Source: Pseudomonadota bacterium (GTDB lineage: Bacteria; Pseudomonadota; Alphaproteobacteria; Micavibrionales; Micavibrionaceae). From it: a stretch of DNA of 64,000 bases. The notes under the pieces are model-generated. The model saw only the letters and a program-made list of their open reading frames with translations. It ran no database searches and was not told where the DNA came from. Made by a program: the position numbers and the translations under genes. The stretch lies in the NCBI GenBank assembly GCA_029558635.1, contig JAKQEE010000258.1, positions 1-64,000 on the forward strand, read 5' to 3'. Shown in pieces: positions 36,658-45,905 of the stretch. How positions within the stretch are numbered: position 1 is the first letter of the stretch; each line of letters begins with the position of its first letter.

Positions 36658-37221
36658 TTATTTCTCTGTTTTAGATATGCTGTACCAATAAACATCCAGT
36701 TTTTCACCGGTCAGGTGGCTGGTATGCGCTTTGGGTTCGGTTTTGTTATGCGTTAGCCCCAGCCGTTCCATCAAATTGCGGCTGCGGATGTTGCCTTCGT
36801 AGTAGGCCATTTCAACCCTTTCGATTCCGGCTGTGTTAAACGCAAAATCAATGATGCGGGTCATGACCTCGAACGCTATGCCTTTTCCTTCGTAGGATTT
36901 TGTCATCCAATAACCGCTATGGACTGTGCTGAAATTTTCGTCTTCGCCATCCAGACCGCTTGACATGATGTAGTCTCCGGTTTTTTTGTCGAGGGCGATC
37001 AGGCCCAAAAGAGGGCTATTTTCGCTTTGAAGTTTTAGCCATTCTTCCAGACCTTCGCGCGACATACCGTGATCGTCTGTCCAGCTCATCCAGCGGCGAA
37101 GATCGGTTTCGCGGTCTTCCTTGGCTTTTTGAATCATGTCCGCGTCTTCCATGGTCGGTTGGCGAATGATGGTTCGTTCCGTTTTCAGCGGTAGAAGTTT
37201 TACAATTTCCTGTTTGCGCAT
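36658..37221 (-). CDS. GNAT-family N-acetyltransferase (b), RimJ/RimL type
   Basis: A 187-residue acetyltransferase with the RimJ-like beginning LKTERTIIRQPTMEDADMIQ, GYWMTKSYEGKGIAFEVMTRIIDFAF (acetyl-CoA binding) and RNLMERLGLTHN. Such enzymes acetylate protein N-termini or small amines. It is the middle gene of three tandem GNAT genes with very short gaps. Confidence 0.87.
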   Translation of the reverse strand: MRKQEIVKLLPLKTERTIIRQPTMEDADMIQKAKEDRETDLRRWMSWTDDHGMSREGLEEWLKLQSENSPLLGLIALDKKTGDYIMSSGLDGEDENFSTVHSGYWMTKSYEGKGIAFEVMTRIIDFAFNTAGIERVEMAYYEGNIRSRNLMERLGLTHNKTEPKAHTSHLTGEKLDVYWYSISKTEK

Positions 37222-37234
37222 TTTATGCCTCTCC

Positions 37235-37699
37235 TTATGTTTCTCTGATCAGGCGGACGGTTTTTTTGCCTTGTTCGTTTTCTAGAAACCCGAGTTGTCT
37301 ATAGAGGGACAGGGCGTTTGCATTGTCTTCCTCTGCTCCAATCCGGATGGCGTTTGCGGTGAATTTTTCCCGTGCTTCTTTCATAATGGCGAGCATCAGG
37401 ATTTCACCAACCCTTTGTCTGCGGAATTCTTCGGCGACGAATAAGTTCTGGATGTAGAAATTTGTCTGGCCCATGTGGAATTCGTACATGACGAAACCCG
37501 CGACGTAACCTGCCAGCACGCCTTCCGCTGTTTCGGCGACCATAACCGTCACGGGAGCATTATCCATGCACACCATGCGGTCGAAGTCTTTGCGGGTCAG
37601 GGCATGGGCGTCCCCGTGGGCGCGGCAGATGCCCGCGACCAGTGTTTTAAGTTTTGCCCAATCTCCGCTTCTTGCTGCGCGTATTCTGACGGCAAGCAT
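37235..37699 (-). CDS. GNAT-family N-acetyltransferase (c)
   Basis: A 154-residue acetyltransferase: IRAARSGDWAKLKTLVAGI, then IQNLFVAEEFRRQRVGEILMLAIM (acetyl-CoA loop RRQRVG) and NALSLYRQLGF. It is the first gene of the minus-strand GNAT-GNAT-GNAT-MFS unit. The three copies differ strongly from one another, so they are not recent duplicates. Confidence 0.87.
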   Translation of the reverse strand: MLAVRIRAARSGDWAKLKTLVAGICRAHGDAHALTRKDFDRMVCMDNAPVTVMVAETAEGVLAGYVAGFVMYEFHMGQTNFYIQNLFVAEEFRRQRVGEILMLAIMKEAREKFTANAIRIGAEEDNANALSLYRQLGFLENEQGKKTVRLIRET

Positions 37700-38018
37700 T
37701 TTAGTCTCCTTTCTTTGGGGAAAGGACTGACAGGGGGAGTCTTCTTTTTTTGGAGATTTCCGAACTGCCAGCCTTTCCGGTTTTCGGGGCTGACAGTTCT
37801 TTTTGAACCTAGCCCAACCTTAGTGCAAAGCCGCCAAATACCTTGGTTTCAAGGCGATAAGCAAGCGCGCCGTCCATATTAATGGACGGATTCCAAGCGG
37901 TCGGTTGGTGGTTCGAAAGAATTATCATGCGTTCAGGAGATCATGAAATCATACTGCTTTGCAACATGTTTTTTAAAATCTTTGCGAAATGACCGGATTT
38001 CCTCTATAAACCCGCGCT
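37700..38018. other. Intergenic region, 319 bp, between divergent GNAT and rimO genes
   Basis: It contains a long imperfect hairpin at 37763-37805 (GAACTG-C-CAGCC pairing with GGCTG-A-CAGTTC, followed by TTTTT on the plus strand) and an 8-bp perfect hairpin at 37870-37889 (CCGTCCAT/ATGGACGG). Promoters for both genes must lie here, but I cannot assign them with confidence. Confidence 0.6.
37763..37805 (+). terminator. Terminator-shaped hairpin upstream of rimO
   Basis: An 11-bp stem with one mismatch is followed by five T. No plus-strand gene ends nearby, so it could be a leader attenuator for rimO transcription or a block against antisense transcription. Confidence 0.5.
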
Positions 38019-39362
38019 ATGTCTATAAATACAAAAAAGCTTTCTTCCCCCAAAGTCGGGGTTGTGTCCTTGGGATGCCCCAAGGCTCTGGTTGATTCCG
38101 AACGGATCATGACGCAACTCCGGAGCGAGGGGTATCAATTCACCGACACGCACCAGAATGCCGATGTTGTTATCGTCAACACTTGCGGGTTTCTGGATTC
38201 GGCTAAGGAAGAGTCGCTCGCGTCTATCGGTCAGGCGATGAAAGACAATGGCCGTGTGATTGTCACGGGGTGTATGGGGGCCGAGCCTGAACAAATTACG
38301 GCAAAATATCCGAATATTCTCGCGGTCACGGGACCACATCAATATGAACAGGTGGTCGAGGCTGTGCATGACGCTGTGCCGCCTGCACATGATCCGTTTG
38401 TCGATTTGGTGCCTGAGGGTGGTCTTAAACTTACGCCGCGCCATTATGCCTATCTCAAAATTTCCGAAGGGTGCAACAACCGCTGTACGTTTTGTATTAT
38501 TCCCCATTTGCGCGGTGACTTGGTGTCCCGCCCCATTCATCATGTGATGTTCGAGGCGGAAAAGCTCGTGAATGCGGGGGTCAAAGAGCTTTTGGTGATC
38601 TCGCAAGATACCAGTGCATACGGGATTGACACTAAATATGCCGAGTATCCGTGGAAAGGCGCGCGACGCAAGACAAAGTTTCTGGATTTGTGTGAAGCGC
38701 TCGGGGATTTGGGTGTGTGGGTTCGTCTCCATTACGTCTATCCTTATCCGCATGTCGATGAAGTGATCCCGTTGATGGCCGAGGGCAAGATTCTTCCTTA
38801 TCTCGATATCCCATTCCAGCATGCCAGTCCGAAGGTTCTGAAAGCCATGCGACGGCCCGGTAATCAGGAGAAAACTTTGGAGCGGATCAAGGCGTGGCGC
38901 GATATTTGCCCGGACCTGACTTTGCGTTCGACCTTTATCGTTGGTTTTCCAGGTGAGACAGAAGAAGATTTCGAAGAGCTTCTGGAATGGATGCAGGAAG
39001 CGCAGATTGATCGCGCGGGCGCATTTAAATACGAGAATGTCGAAGGGGCCCCATCGCGCGAGCTTGACGGTCATGTGCCTGAAGAGGTGAAACAGGAGCG
39101 TTACGAGCGGTTTATGGAGATCCAGCGCCAGATTTCCGAGGACAAATTGCAGGCCAAAATCGGTCAAACCATTTCCGTGATGATCGACGAGACGGATGGC
39201 GAAGGCGGTGCGGATGCGCGGTCGATGGGCGATGCACCGGAGATTGACGGGAAAGTGTTGCTCCGTGATGCACAGGGCGTCAAGGCGGGGGACGTTGTTA
39301 AGGTAACGGTGGAGGATGCGGATGATTACGACCTTTACGCTTGTCTCTCCTCCGACACGTGA
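38019..39362 (+). CDS. rimO: Ribosomal protein S12 methylthiotransferase RimO
   Basis: A 447-residue radical SAM enzyme: N-terminal UPF0004 domain with [15 protein letters not shown] and [13 protein letters not shown], radical SAM motif [11 protein letters not shown] (about residues 152-162), and a C-terminal TRAM domain. It adds a methylthio group to Asp in ribosomal protein S12. Length is normal. A small gene overlaps its 3' end by 41 bases. Confidence 0.95.
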   Translation: MSINTKKLSSPKVGVVSLGCPKALVDSERIMTQLRSEGYQFTDTHQNADVVIVNTCGFLDSAKEESLASIGQAMKDNGRVIVTGCMGAEPEQITAKYPNILAVTGPHQYEQVVEAVHDAVPPAHDPFVDLVPEGGLKLTPRHYAYLKISEGCNNRCTFCIIPHLRGDLVSRPIHHVMFEAEKLVNAGVKELLVISQDTSAYGIDTKYAEYPWKGARRKTKFLDLCEALGDLGVWVRLHYVYPYPHVDEVIPLMAEGKILPYLDIPFQHASPKVLKAMRRPGNQEKTLERIKAWRDICPDLTLRSTFIVGFPGETEEDFEELLEWMQEAQIDRAGAFKYENVEGAPSRELDGHVPEEVKQERYERFMEIQRQISEDKLQAKIGQTISVMIDETDGEGGADARSMGDAPEIDGKVLLRDAQGVKAGDVVKVTVEDADDYDLYACLSSDT

Positions 39363-39657
39363 GGATGTGCTTGGTCAAATTCGTGACGATTTAAAATTTC
39401 TACAAGAGAATGTAGGGAGAGATGGAATCTATACTCTACAAAAGTTGGCGGATATGATTAATCGCATTATGGGGACGAAGTGGGATGCCCATTATGTAGG
39501 ACGGTTTATCAGGGGAGAGGCTAAGGCCGAGAAACCTGCATTTTATAAGTTATGTAAGCTGCAAAGGGGAATACTCGAAGAACGGCAGAAGATTGAGATG
39601 GCTTATTCAAGAATGTTCAGGTGGCCATCTCAGGAGAATGTCCCTTCCAAGAATTAA
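39322..39657 (+). CDS. Small protein of unknown function overlapping rimO
   Basis: A 111-residue protein. I choose ATG 39322, six bases after GGAGG, over ATG 39316. Central residues [33 protein letters not shown] resemble a helix-turn-helix, which would fit a small DNA-binding protein, but this is weak. It overlaps rimO at its start and the convergent ATP12 gene at its end (41 bases). Confidence 0.6.
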   Translation: MITTFTLVSPPTREDVLGQIRDDLKFLQENVGRDGIYTLQKLADMINRIMGTKWDAHYVGRFIRGEAKAEKPAFYKLCKLQRGILEERQKIEMAYSRMFRWPSQENVPSKN

Positions 39658-40348
39658 GAAATATTTTGCAGTCTTCAATTTCCGATTTTAGTTGTTTTCT
39701 CTTCTTTTCCTGATCTGGGCTGAGGCCGTAGGCGTCTGCCAGATAAATTGTATCCTTGATCAAATCCTCGACCAAAGTGGCGTGAAAGATTTCATCGTTG
39801 GTAAATGCTTTTTCCAGGAATGCAAGGCCGAGGAATAGAGAGCCTGTCGCAGATACAATCCGGTACAGGCAGGCAAAAGCCAGATCATCCAGTTTGTTAA
39901 CGTAGGTGGTAATTGCTCCTCGAAGGTTTTCCGGTTGGGAGAGGGCCGCAAGGCCTGATGTTGTCAGCGGCTTTGTTCCATAGAGGCTTTTGATCCATTC
40001 GAGAACGGGCTGCCATGCATCCATTTGAGCAGTGGCGTAGATCTCCGGTTCGTCCGTGAAGTAGCAAATCAGGTCGGTGTCGATATAGTCCAGAATTTCG
40101 TTTTGCAACTTGGCGCGGTTTGGCGTAACGCGGTCGATGACGGTCATCATCATCTGTGTGACCGGCATTGTGTCGGGAAGGATCGTTTCTTTTTGGTCTT
40201 TCCATTCGTTTCTGGCTATTGTCGCAAGATTCTGGGTTGGGAAGATCAGATCGGATTTTTCCGGCGTTTTGACTTGTTTTCCATCTAGATGAAGGTTCCA
40301 TCCATGATCTGTGGGAGACGTGGTCACAAGGGAATAGAACTTCTTCAT
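39617..40348 (-). CDS. ATP12-family F1-ATPase assembly chaperone
   Basis: A 243-residue protein; ATG 40348 (MKKFYSLV) is preferred to the longer track form. Diagnostic segments are HLDGKQVKTPEKSDLIFPTQNLATIARNEW, DTDLICYFTDEPEIYATAQ, and SLFLGLAFLEKAFTNDEIF. ATP12 helps assemble the alpha subunit into F1-ATPase and is a hallmark of alphaproteobacteria and mitochondria. It is the last gene of the rarA-crcB-rluC operon. Confidence 0.9.
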   Translation of the reverse strand: MKKFYSLVTTSPTDHGWNLHLDGKQVKTPEKSDLIFPTQNLATIARNEWKDQKETILPDTMPVTQMMMTVIDRVTPNRAKLQNEILDYIDTDLICYFTDEPEIYATAQMDAWQPVLEWIKSLYGTKPLTTSGLAALSQPENLRGAITTYVNKLDDLAFACLYRIVSATGSLFLGLAFLEKAFTNDEIFHATLVEDLIKDTIYLADAYGLSPDQEKKRKQLKSEIEDCKIFLNSWKGHSPEMAT

Positions 40349-40352
40349 TCTT

Positions 40353-41120
40353 TTACAGGCTATATTTGGTGATGTTCGCACAAAGCGTTTCAAGGTTGTC
40401 TTTATCGGTTTCGGACGTCACGATTTCGGAGAAAATCTGGCTGGTGAAGCTTTGCATTGTGAAACGGTTTGTGGATGGCAGGGATTTGCAATTTGTGCCG
40501 TCACGAGATATAACAAGGTTCTGCAAGGCTGTGTTGGTTTTTGTTCCCGGGGTAAAGAATCCTGAAACTTTTGTGCGCCCCATCTCAAGAGAAAATTTGT
40601 TTTCCTTGTCAAAGCGGAAAGAGAGTTCAGGGGGGGTGCCGATTTGTTTCATATCGATTGTAATAGAAAGAGGCAGAATGCCGTAATGTCCGGTAATGGA
40701 CATGTGCGATTGGTTATCATCCTTGGTTGGGAATATTTTGATCAGAGAGGCGAAAAATGTCTGGTTGGTATAGATTCCCTTTTCAATTTCCAGATCGGTG
40801 ATATCCAACCCGCCGATTTGATGCCGTTTCAAAAGCAGATCAAAGAAGTTGAATGAAAATTTGACGTTTTTGGCTTTAATGTCACCCTGTCCCATGGCAT
40901 TGGTTGTGTAGAGATCTTCGATGTCGACGCTGAATTGCGGGAAGACATTGAACGCGTTCAGGACGCCAAATGTTGTCTGGCCCTTCAAGGCTCCGCTGAA
41001 GGCGCTTTCCAAGCCCTGTTTGTGCGCGTTGCTTGTTCCGGCCAGCATATTCAAAGCGCCGATCGTCAAGCCAATCAGGATAATGAGGGTCAAAAGAATT
41101 CTGATGATCCAGGTTTTCAT
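40353..41120 (-). CDS. Membrane-anchored AsmA-like protein of unknown function
   Basis: A 255-residue protein with one N-terminal membrane anchor (residues 5-27, IIRILLTLIILIGLTIGALNML) and a beta-rich periplasmic part with segments (DIKAKNVKFSFNFFDLL, IGGLDITDLEIEKGIY) reminiscent of AsmA/TamB-like proteins. Its ATG overlaps the rluC-like stop (ATGA), so it belongs to the same operon. In many relatives a HAD hydrolase gene occupies this place. Family call is tentative. Confidence 0.6.
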   Translation of the reverse strand: MKTWIIRILLTLIILIGLTIGALNMLAGTSNAHKQGLESAFSGALKGQTTFGVLNAFNVFPQFSVDIEDLYTTNAMGQGDIKAKNVKFSFNFFDLLLKRHQIGGLDITDLEIEKGIYTNQTFFASLIKIFPTKDDNQSHMSITGHYGILPLSITIDMKQIGTPPELSFRFDKENKFSLEMGRTKVSGFFTPGTKTNTALQNLVISRDGTNCKSLPSTNRFTMQSFTSQIFSEIVTSETDKDNLETLCANITKYSL

Positions 41121-42133
41121 TTGTCTTTCTTCTCCGGTTTCAAATCTTTCGGGATTATATCAGCAAACGGGTCGTCGTCATAGGCAGCATTGAACCCTAG
41201 CTTTTTCCATGTCACTTCCAGTTCCGACGGCAGCGGGGCGCTGACATCCATAATTTCCCGTGTTTTCGGATGACGGAACATCAGGCGGGCCGCGTGAAGG
41301 TGTAGGCGGCCGTCGAGATCGAATTCTTCGATGATATGACCTTTGCAATCATATTTTTCATCTCCGAGAATGGGGCATCCCAGTACGTCCGCTGTGTGGA
41401 TGCGGATCTGGTGCATGCGCCCCGTGCGCGGCCAGAAGGCGACGAAAGCGGCGTGGTTATCTTTTGTACGTTCAATGACGCGGTACATGGTTTTCGAGGC
41501 TTTGCCTTCATTTTCATCAATGACCATGGCTTCCTTGCGTTTGCCGGTCCCTTTGGCGATGGCGCCGACAATCTCACCCTTGTCCTTTGCTGGGGCTGGG
41601 GAAACGACAGCCCAGTAGATTTTCTTGATATCCCGGTTCACAAAAATATCGCCCATCTCGCGCGTGGCTGACAAGGATCTGCCGCAGACCAGAATGCCGG
41701 ATGTGTCACGGTCAAGGCGGTGGACAAGGCGCGGCTGAACGCCTTTGAGGTTTCTGAGTTCAGCCAACATACCGTCAATATGGCGTGTAATGTTGGGTCC
41801 TCCTTGTACTGCGAGGCCATAGGGTTTGTTGAGGATCAGAAGCTGTCCGTCATCGAAGAGTGTGATGGAGTCCAGAAACTCTCTGTCCCCCTTTTGTGCG
41901 CGGAAAGTGAGTTTTTCGGTCTTTTGTTCTGCAGGGGGAAGGCGGACATCCTGCCCTACCTCAAGGCGTGTTTCGGCCTTGGCGCGTTTACCGTCCACAC
42001 GGACCTGTCCGGTCCGCAACATTTTCTGGATCAGCGCGTAGGGGGTCTTGGGGAGTTTCTTTTTCAACCAACGATCAAGGCGTTGGCCATCCGCGTCCTC
42101 TTCGACTTTCAGGTGGGTGATTTCATGGTTCAT
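41117..42133 (-). CDS. RluC/RluD-type ribosomal large subunit pseudouridine synthase
   Basis: A 338-residue protein: N-terminal S4 RNA-binding domain (GQRLDRWLKKKLPKTPYALIQKMLRTGQVRVDGKR) and an RluA-family catalytic domain with VHRLDRDTSGILVCGR, whose Asp is the catalytic residue (about residue 145). Converts specific uridines in 23S rRNA to pseudouridine. Operon overlaps of 4 bp on both sides. The exact uridine target cannot be read from sequence; by context it matches the alphaproteobacterial RluC. Confidence 0.9.
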   Translation of the reverse strand: MNHEITHLKVEEDADGQRLDRWLKKKLPKTPYALIQKMLRTGQVRVDGKRAKAETRLEVGQDVRLPPAEQKTEKLTFRAQKGDREFLDSITLFDDGQLLILNKPYGLAVQGGPNITRHIDGMLAELRNLKGVQPRLVHRLDRDTSGILVCGRSLSATREMGDIFVNRDIKKIYWAVVSPAPAKDKGEIVGAIAKGTGKRKEAMVIDENEGKASKTMYRVIERTKDNHAAFVAFWPRTGRMHQIRIHTADVLGCPILGDEKYDCKGHIIEEFDLDGRLHLHAARLMFRHPKTREIMDVSAPLPSELEVTWKKLGFNAAYDDDPFADIIPKDLKPEKKDK

Positions 42134-42513
42134 GCCACAAACTGCCTGATAATCCAGAGTCCGGCCACTGTACCGCTGACAGAAAGAATAAAAGAAGACA
42201 AGACGTAGAAGAGCGCGTGGTAATAGGCTCCTTTTTCAAAGAGCAATACCGTGTCGAGAGAAAAGGACGAAAAGGTTGTGAAGCCGCCCAAAATTCCAAC
42301 CACGAGGAAGAGGCGTATTTCCTGAGACCAACTGGCGAAATGGGCGAAGCATCCAGTCAATAACCCGATGAAGATCGAACCGATGATGTTGACGGTCAAT
42401 GTCCCGTAGGGGAAGTCGGTCCCAAGCCACTTTAGTGATGCCATGTTGACGCCATGTCGTGCCATAGCGCCCAACGCACCGCCGAAACCCACGATCAGAA
42501 AATGGAGAATCAT
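42130..42513 (-). CDS. crcB: Fluoride channel CrcB/Fluc
   Basis: A 127-residue protein with four hydrophobic helices, starting at ATG 42513 (MILHFLIVGFGGALGAMARHG), which overlaps the rarA stop (ATGA). GGALGAMARH, NIIGSIFIGLLTG and GGFTTFSSFS are the family signatures. It expels fluoride as a dual-topology dimer. No crcB riboswitch is expected because it is embedded within an operon. Confidence 0.93.
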   Translation of the reverse strand: MILHFLIVGFGGALGAMARHGVNMASLKWLGTDFPYGTLTVNIIGSIFIGLLTGCFAHFASWSQEIRLFLVVGILGGFTTFSSFSLDTVLLFEKGAYYHALFYVLSSFILSVSGTVAGLWIIRQFVA

Positions 42514-43832
42514 GACCGGTTGTTCCTTTCTTGTCTCAGCTTTTCCCAATAAACGAGGCGTTTATTGATTTCGCGTTCGAAGCCGCGTTCGGGAGGTGTA
42601 TAGAATTCTGTGCGATCCAATTCGTCAGGAAAATAATTTTGTCCCGAAAAGGCTTCTGTGGTGTCGTGATCGTATTCGTATCCGGTTCCGTAGCCTTGCT
42701 GTTTCATCAATTTGGTCGGGGCGTTTAAAATATGTTTGGGCGGCATCAGCGAGCCGTAATCAGATGCGGAGCGCTTGGCGGCTTTATAAGCCATATAGTT
42801 GGCATTCGATTTCGGGGCGGTGGCCAAATAGATCAGGGCTTCGGAGAGGGCAAGTTCGCCTTCGGGGCTTCCGAGCCTTTCATAGATTTCCCATGCGGCT
42901 AAGGTGATGGGCATGGCTTGCGGGTCGGCAAGGCCGACATCTTCGACGGCCATCCTTACCATACGCCGCGCGATATAGCGCGGGTCTTCGCCGCCGTCGA
43001 GCATTCTCGAAAACCAATAGAGTGCGGCCTGAACATCCGATCCACGCACCGATTTGTGAAGTGCGGAGATCAAATTATAATGTGCGTCTTCGCCTTTATC
43101 GTAGAGAGGGGCGCGTTTCTGGACGAGCGCAAAGAGGCTGGATTGATTAAGAGTTTTGCTCTCTGGTGTCTGGGCAAAAATCTGGTCGGTCAAGGTGAGG
43201 ATGTAGCGCCCGTCGCCGTCGGCCAGAGCCTTGAGCGCGGTGCGGGCCTGATCGTCGAGCGGTAGGGTGCGGTCTGCATGATTTTCGGCACGTCCAAGGA
43301 GTTTCTCGAGTGCTGCATCGTCTAGGCGCTTCAACACCAACACTTGTGCGCGGGACAAAAGTGCTGCGTTGAGTTCAAATGATGGATTTTCGGTGGTGGC
43401 GCCAATCAGCGTGATTATACCGTTTTCAACAACGGGTAAGAATGCATCTTGTTGCGATTTGTTGAAGCGGTGAATTTCATCAACAAAAAGGAGCGTGCCG
43501 CGGCCTTGGGATTTTCTGATTTTGGCTTGCTCGAACACTTTCTTAAGATCGGCCACGCCTGAAAAAATAGCCGAGATCTGTTCGAAATGTAGATCAGTGT
43601 GATGGGCCAGAATGCGAGCCAAGGTTGTTTTTCCGCAGCCGGGAGGTCCCCAGAAAATCAGGGATGGAATGCGGCCCGATTTGATAATGCGTGTCAAGGG
43701 AGCATCAACGCCTACGAGATGATCCTGCCCCACGACATCTTCGATGCTTTGTGGACGCAAAATATCGGCCAACGGACGGGTTGTGTCGTCCGTCAGGTCG
43801 GTAAGGTCGGGGATGGGGAACAGGTCCGGCAT
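42510..43832 (-). CDS. rarA: Replication-associated recombination protein A
   Basis: A 440-residue AAA+ ATPase (MgsA/RarA): PLADILRPQSIEDVVGQDHLVG, Walker A WGPPGCGKTTLA (about residue 60-71), Walker B LFVDEIHRFNKSQQD, and the C-terminal MgsA domain ending with RKHILNAPTKLMK-like text. It acts at stalled replication forks. First gene of the rarA-crcB-rluC-AsmA-ATP12 unit. Confidence 0.94.
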   Translation of the reverse strand: MPDLFPIPDLTDLTDDTTRPLADILRPQSIEDVVGQDHLVGVDAPLTRIIKSGRIPSLIFWGPPGCGKTTLARILAHHTDLHFEQISAIFSGVADLKKVFEQAKIRKSQGRGTLLFVDEIHRFNKSQQDAFLPVVENGIITLIGATTENPSFELNAALLSRAQVLVLKRLDDAALEKLLGRAENHADRTLPLDDQARTALKALADGDGRYILTLTDQIFAQTPESKTLNQSSLFALVQKRAPLYDKGEDAHYNLISALHKSVRGSDVQAALYWFSRMLDGGEDPRYIARRMVRMAVEDVGLADPQAMPITLAAWEIYERLGSPEGELALSEALIYLATAPKSNANYMAYKAAKRSASDYGSLMPPKHILNAPTKLMKQQGYGTGYEYDHDTTEAFSGQNYFPDELDRTEFYTPPERGFEREINKRLVYWEKLRQERNNRS

Positions 43833-43880
43833 AGGCGCAGATTAGCGGGAAACGCGCCAAATTTCCAGATGAACTTGGGC

Positions 43881-45296
43881 CTATCTGACAACCAAATCCC
43901 GTTCTTGACCGTTCGAGAGGATACGGAAGGTCCAGCCTTGGGGAGCCTTGCGCTTTATGGCTTTCAGGGCGTCTTCAACACTGGTGACTTTCAGGCCGTT
44001 AATTTCAAGGAGAATATCCCCTTTTTGCAGGAATTGCCGCGCTGGAGAATTTGGCAGGATGCCACCTACGACGACCCCTTGTTCCGGTGCGATTTTCAGA
44101 CCCAGCTCAATGCCCACGGCCGGATTCAAATTCATGATGGTGGCCCCAAGCAGGGGGGAACGTTCCTTGATGGTTTGCGTATTGCGTTCAGGTACATCCG
44201 GTGGGGCGATGGATTTCATGTGAAGTGTTCTGGTTTCACCCTTGTTCCAGACTTCGATGCCAGACGTATCGCCTAACGCGGTCATAGCCAGACGGAAGCG
44301 CATTTCGGCGGCGTCACGGACTTTGTGTCCATTCACAGAAATTACCACGTCACCGACTTTCAATCCGGCGTCCTTGGCAGGGCTGGCCTCGTGGAGAGCG
44401 GAGATCAAAGCTCCCGAGGGGTGGGATAATCCTAAAGACGTTGCGATATCCGCCGTCACGTTCTGGGCAGATATGCCAACCCATGGCCGCCTGATTTGTC
44501 CCGATTCCGAAATTTGTCCGGATTTGTAGGCCGCGAGAATACTGGCAACCATTTCCGAGGGGATGGAAAATCCGATTCCCAAAGATCCACCGTCGCGTGA
44601 GTAGATGGCAGAGTTGATGCCAACAACGCCGCCGTCGGTCGAGATCAGCGGGCCGCCGGAATTGCCGGGGTTGATCGCGGCATCCGTCTGGATAAAGAAA
44701 TTTAAGTCGTTGATCGAGAGGGAAGAGCGGGCGAGTGCCGAGACAATGCCGGAGGTTACGGTTTGTCCGACGCCAAATGGGTTGCCGATAGCCAGAACCA
44801 GATCGCCAACTTCGAGGGTTTCCGATGGCTGGAGTTTTGCGGTCGGGAGCTTTTCGTTCGAGTCGATGTGAAGAAGGGCAAGGTCTGACGCTTCGTCTTT
44901 CAAAAGAATTTTGGCTGGAAATTCGCGGCCATCGGTCAGGGCAATGGTGATTTCGCTTGCATCCTTGACGACGTGGGCGTTGGTGATCACCAAACCGTCT
45001 TCTTCAATGATAACTCCCGATCCCAGAGATTGTTCAAGGCGTTTCTGGGGGACGGAAAATCCGCCACCAAAAAATTGTGAAAAGAGCGGGTCATTCGCGA
45101 AGGGAGAAATGCGCTGGGTTACAACACGCTTGGTGTAGATATTGACGACGGCGGGCGATATTTTTTTGACAAGCGGGGCAAAGGAGAGTTTGACTGTTTC
45201 ACGGGTTTCAGGGATGACGTCAATATTCTGTGCATAAAGCACAGGAGAGGACAAAAGAGTCAGCAGAAAAAAAGCCAGCGGGAATTTGTGCGTCAT
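43881..45296 (-). CDS. DegP/HtrA-family (Do) periplasmic serine protease
   Basis: A 471-residue protease with a signal peptide (residues 1-22), trypsin-like domain with His in VITNAHVV (about 108), Asp in SDLALLHID (about 138) and Ser in NPGNSGGPLIS (about 216), and two PDZ domains (about 275-365 and 380-465). It degrades or refolds damaged envelope proteins. It is upstream of rarA on the same strand, separated by 48 bp. Confidence 0.94.
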   Translation of the reverse strand: MTHKFPLAFFLLTLLSSPVLYAQNIDVIPETRETVKLSFAPLVKKISPAVVNIYTKRVVTQRISPFANDPLFSQFFGGGFSVPQKRLEQSLGSGVIIEEDGLVITNAHVVKDASEITIALTDGREFPAKILLKDEASDLALLHIDSNEKLPTAKLQPSETLEVGDLVLAIGNPFGVGQTVTSGIVSALARSSLSINDLNFFIQTDAAINPGNSGGPLISTDGGVVGINSAIYSRDGGSLGIGFSIPSEMVASILAAYKSGQISESGQIRRPWVGISAQNVTADIATSLGLSHPSGALISALHEASPAKDAGLKVGDVVISVNGHKVRDAAEMRFRLAMTALGDTSGIEVWNKGETRTLHMKSIAPPDVPERNTQTIKERSPLLGATIMNLNPAVGIELGLKIAPEQGVVVGGILPNSPARQFLQKGDILLEINGLKVTSVEDALKAIKRKAPQGWTFRILSNGQERDLVVR

Positions 45297-45336
45297 TTCT
45301 CACCTCTGGTAAAAAATGGCAGTTTTCATGGAAATA

Positions 45337-45891
45337 TCAAGAGCTGCCAAACAATATCTTGTGGGCCATATCCTCGCTGAGCATTCCCATGATCGACATG
45401 GCGGTTCCCAGCATCCAGTTGATTTTCAGGATGTGGGTAATGAAATAGGCCTGATATGCGCAGATCAGCAAAACAAAAAAGATAAACAGGTTGAACATTT
45501 CCTTAAATTCATAAAATCCTGCGTAAACCAGAAGATAAAAAGGAAGATTGATGGCAAAAGACGAAACGTTCATCCAGTTGAAGGCATTTATGTAGGCATA
45601 GAATACGTCCCTTTTTTCCAGCGCCCACATCGCGACGTAACTTGCGCTGAAGAATGCCGATGCGCTGATCAGGAACAAAAGTGCGAAAGAGCCGAACAGC
45701 CACGTATAAGATTTGTCGGTAAATTCGGGATTGATGTGGGCGATTTCGGCCGTCGGGATCAGGATCAGAAAAGGAATCAGGAAGGACGAGAGGGTTGCCT
45801 GTTTGGTGTTTTCAAAGCGCGTTGTTCCGATCTTCATAAAGAGGGGTATTTCAAGACACCCCCACAATGCCGATTTGACGCTTTGTCCCAT
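45337..45891 (-). CDS. Multi-pass inner membrane protein, unknown (Yip1-like)
   Basis: A 184-residue protein with about five hydrophobic helices (for example SFLIPFLILIPTAEIA, WLFGSFALLFLISASAFFSASYVAMWAL, FNLFIFFVLLICAYQAYFI). The arrangement recalls the Yip1/DUF-type small membrane proteins common in alphaproteobacteria. No catalytic motif is visible. It lies between degP and the S24 regulator on the same strand with short gaps. Confidence 0.65.
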   Translation of the reverse strand: MGQSVKSALWGCLEIPLFMKIGTTRFENTKQATLSSFLIPFLILIPTAEIAHINPEFTDKSYTWLFGSFALLFLISASAFFSASYVAMWALEKRDVFYAYINAFNWMNVSSFAINLPFYLLVYAGFYEFKEMFNLFIFFVLLICAYQAYFITHILKINWMLGTAMSIMGMLSEDMAHKILFGSS

Positions 45892-45905
45892 TTCGTATTT
45901 TGTCC

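Noticed and set aside
38004-39167. Minus-strand ORF of 387 codons
   Set aside because: Antisense to rimO, which has clear radical SAM motifs.
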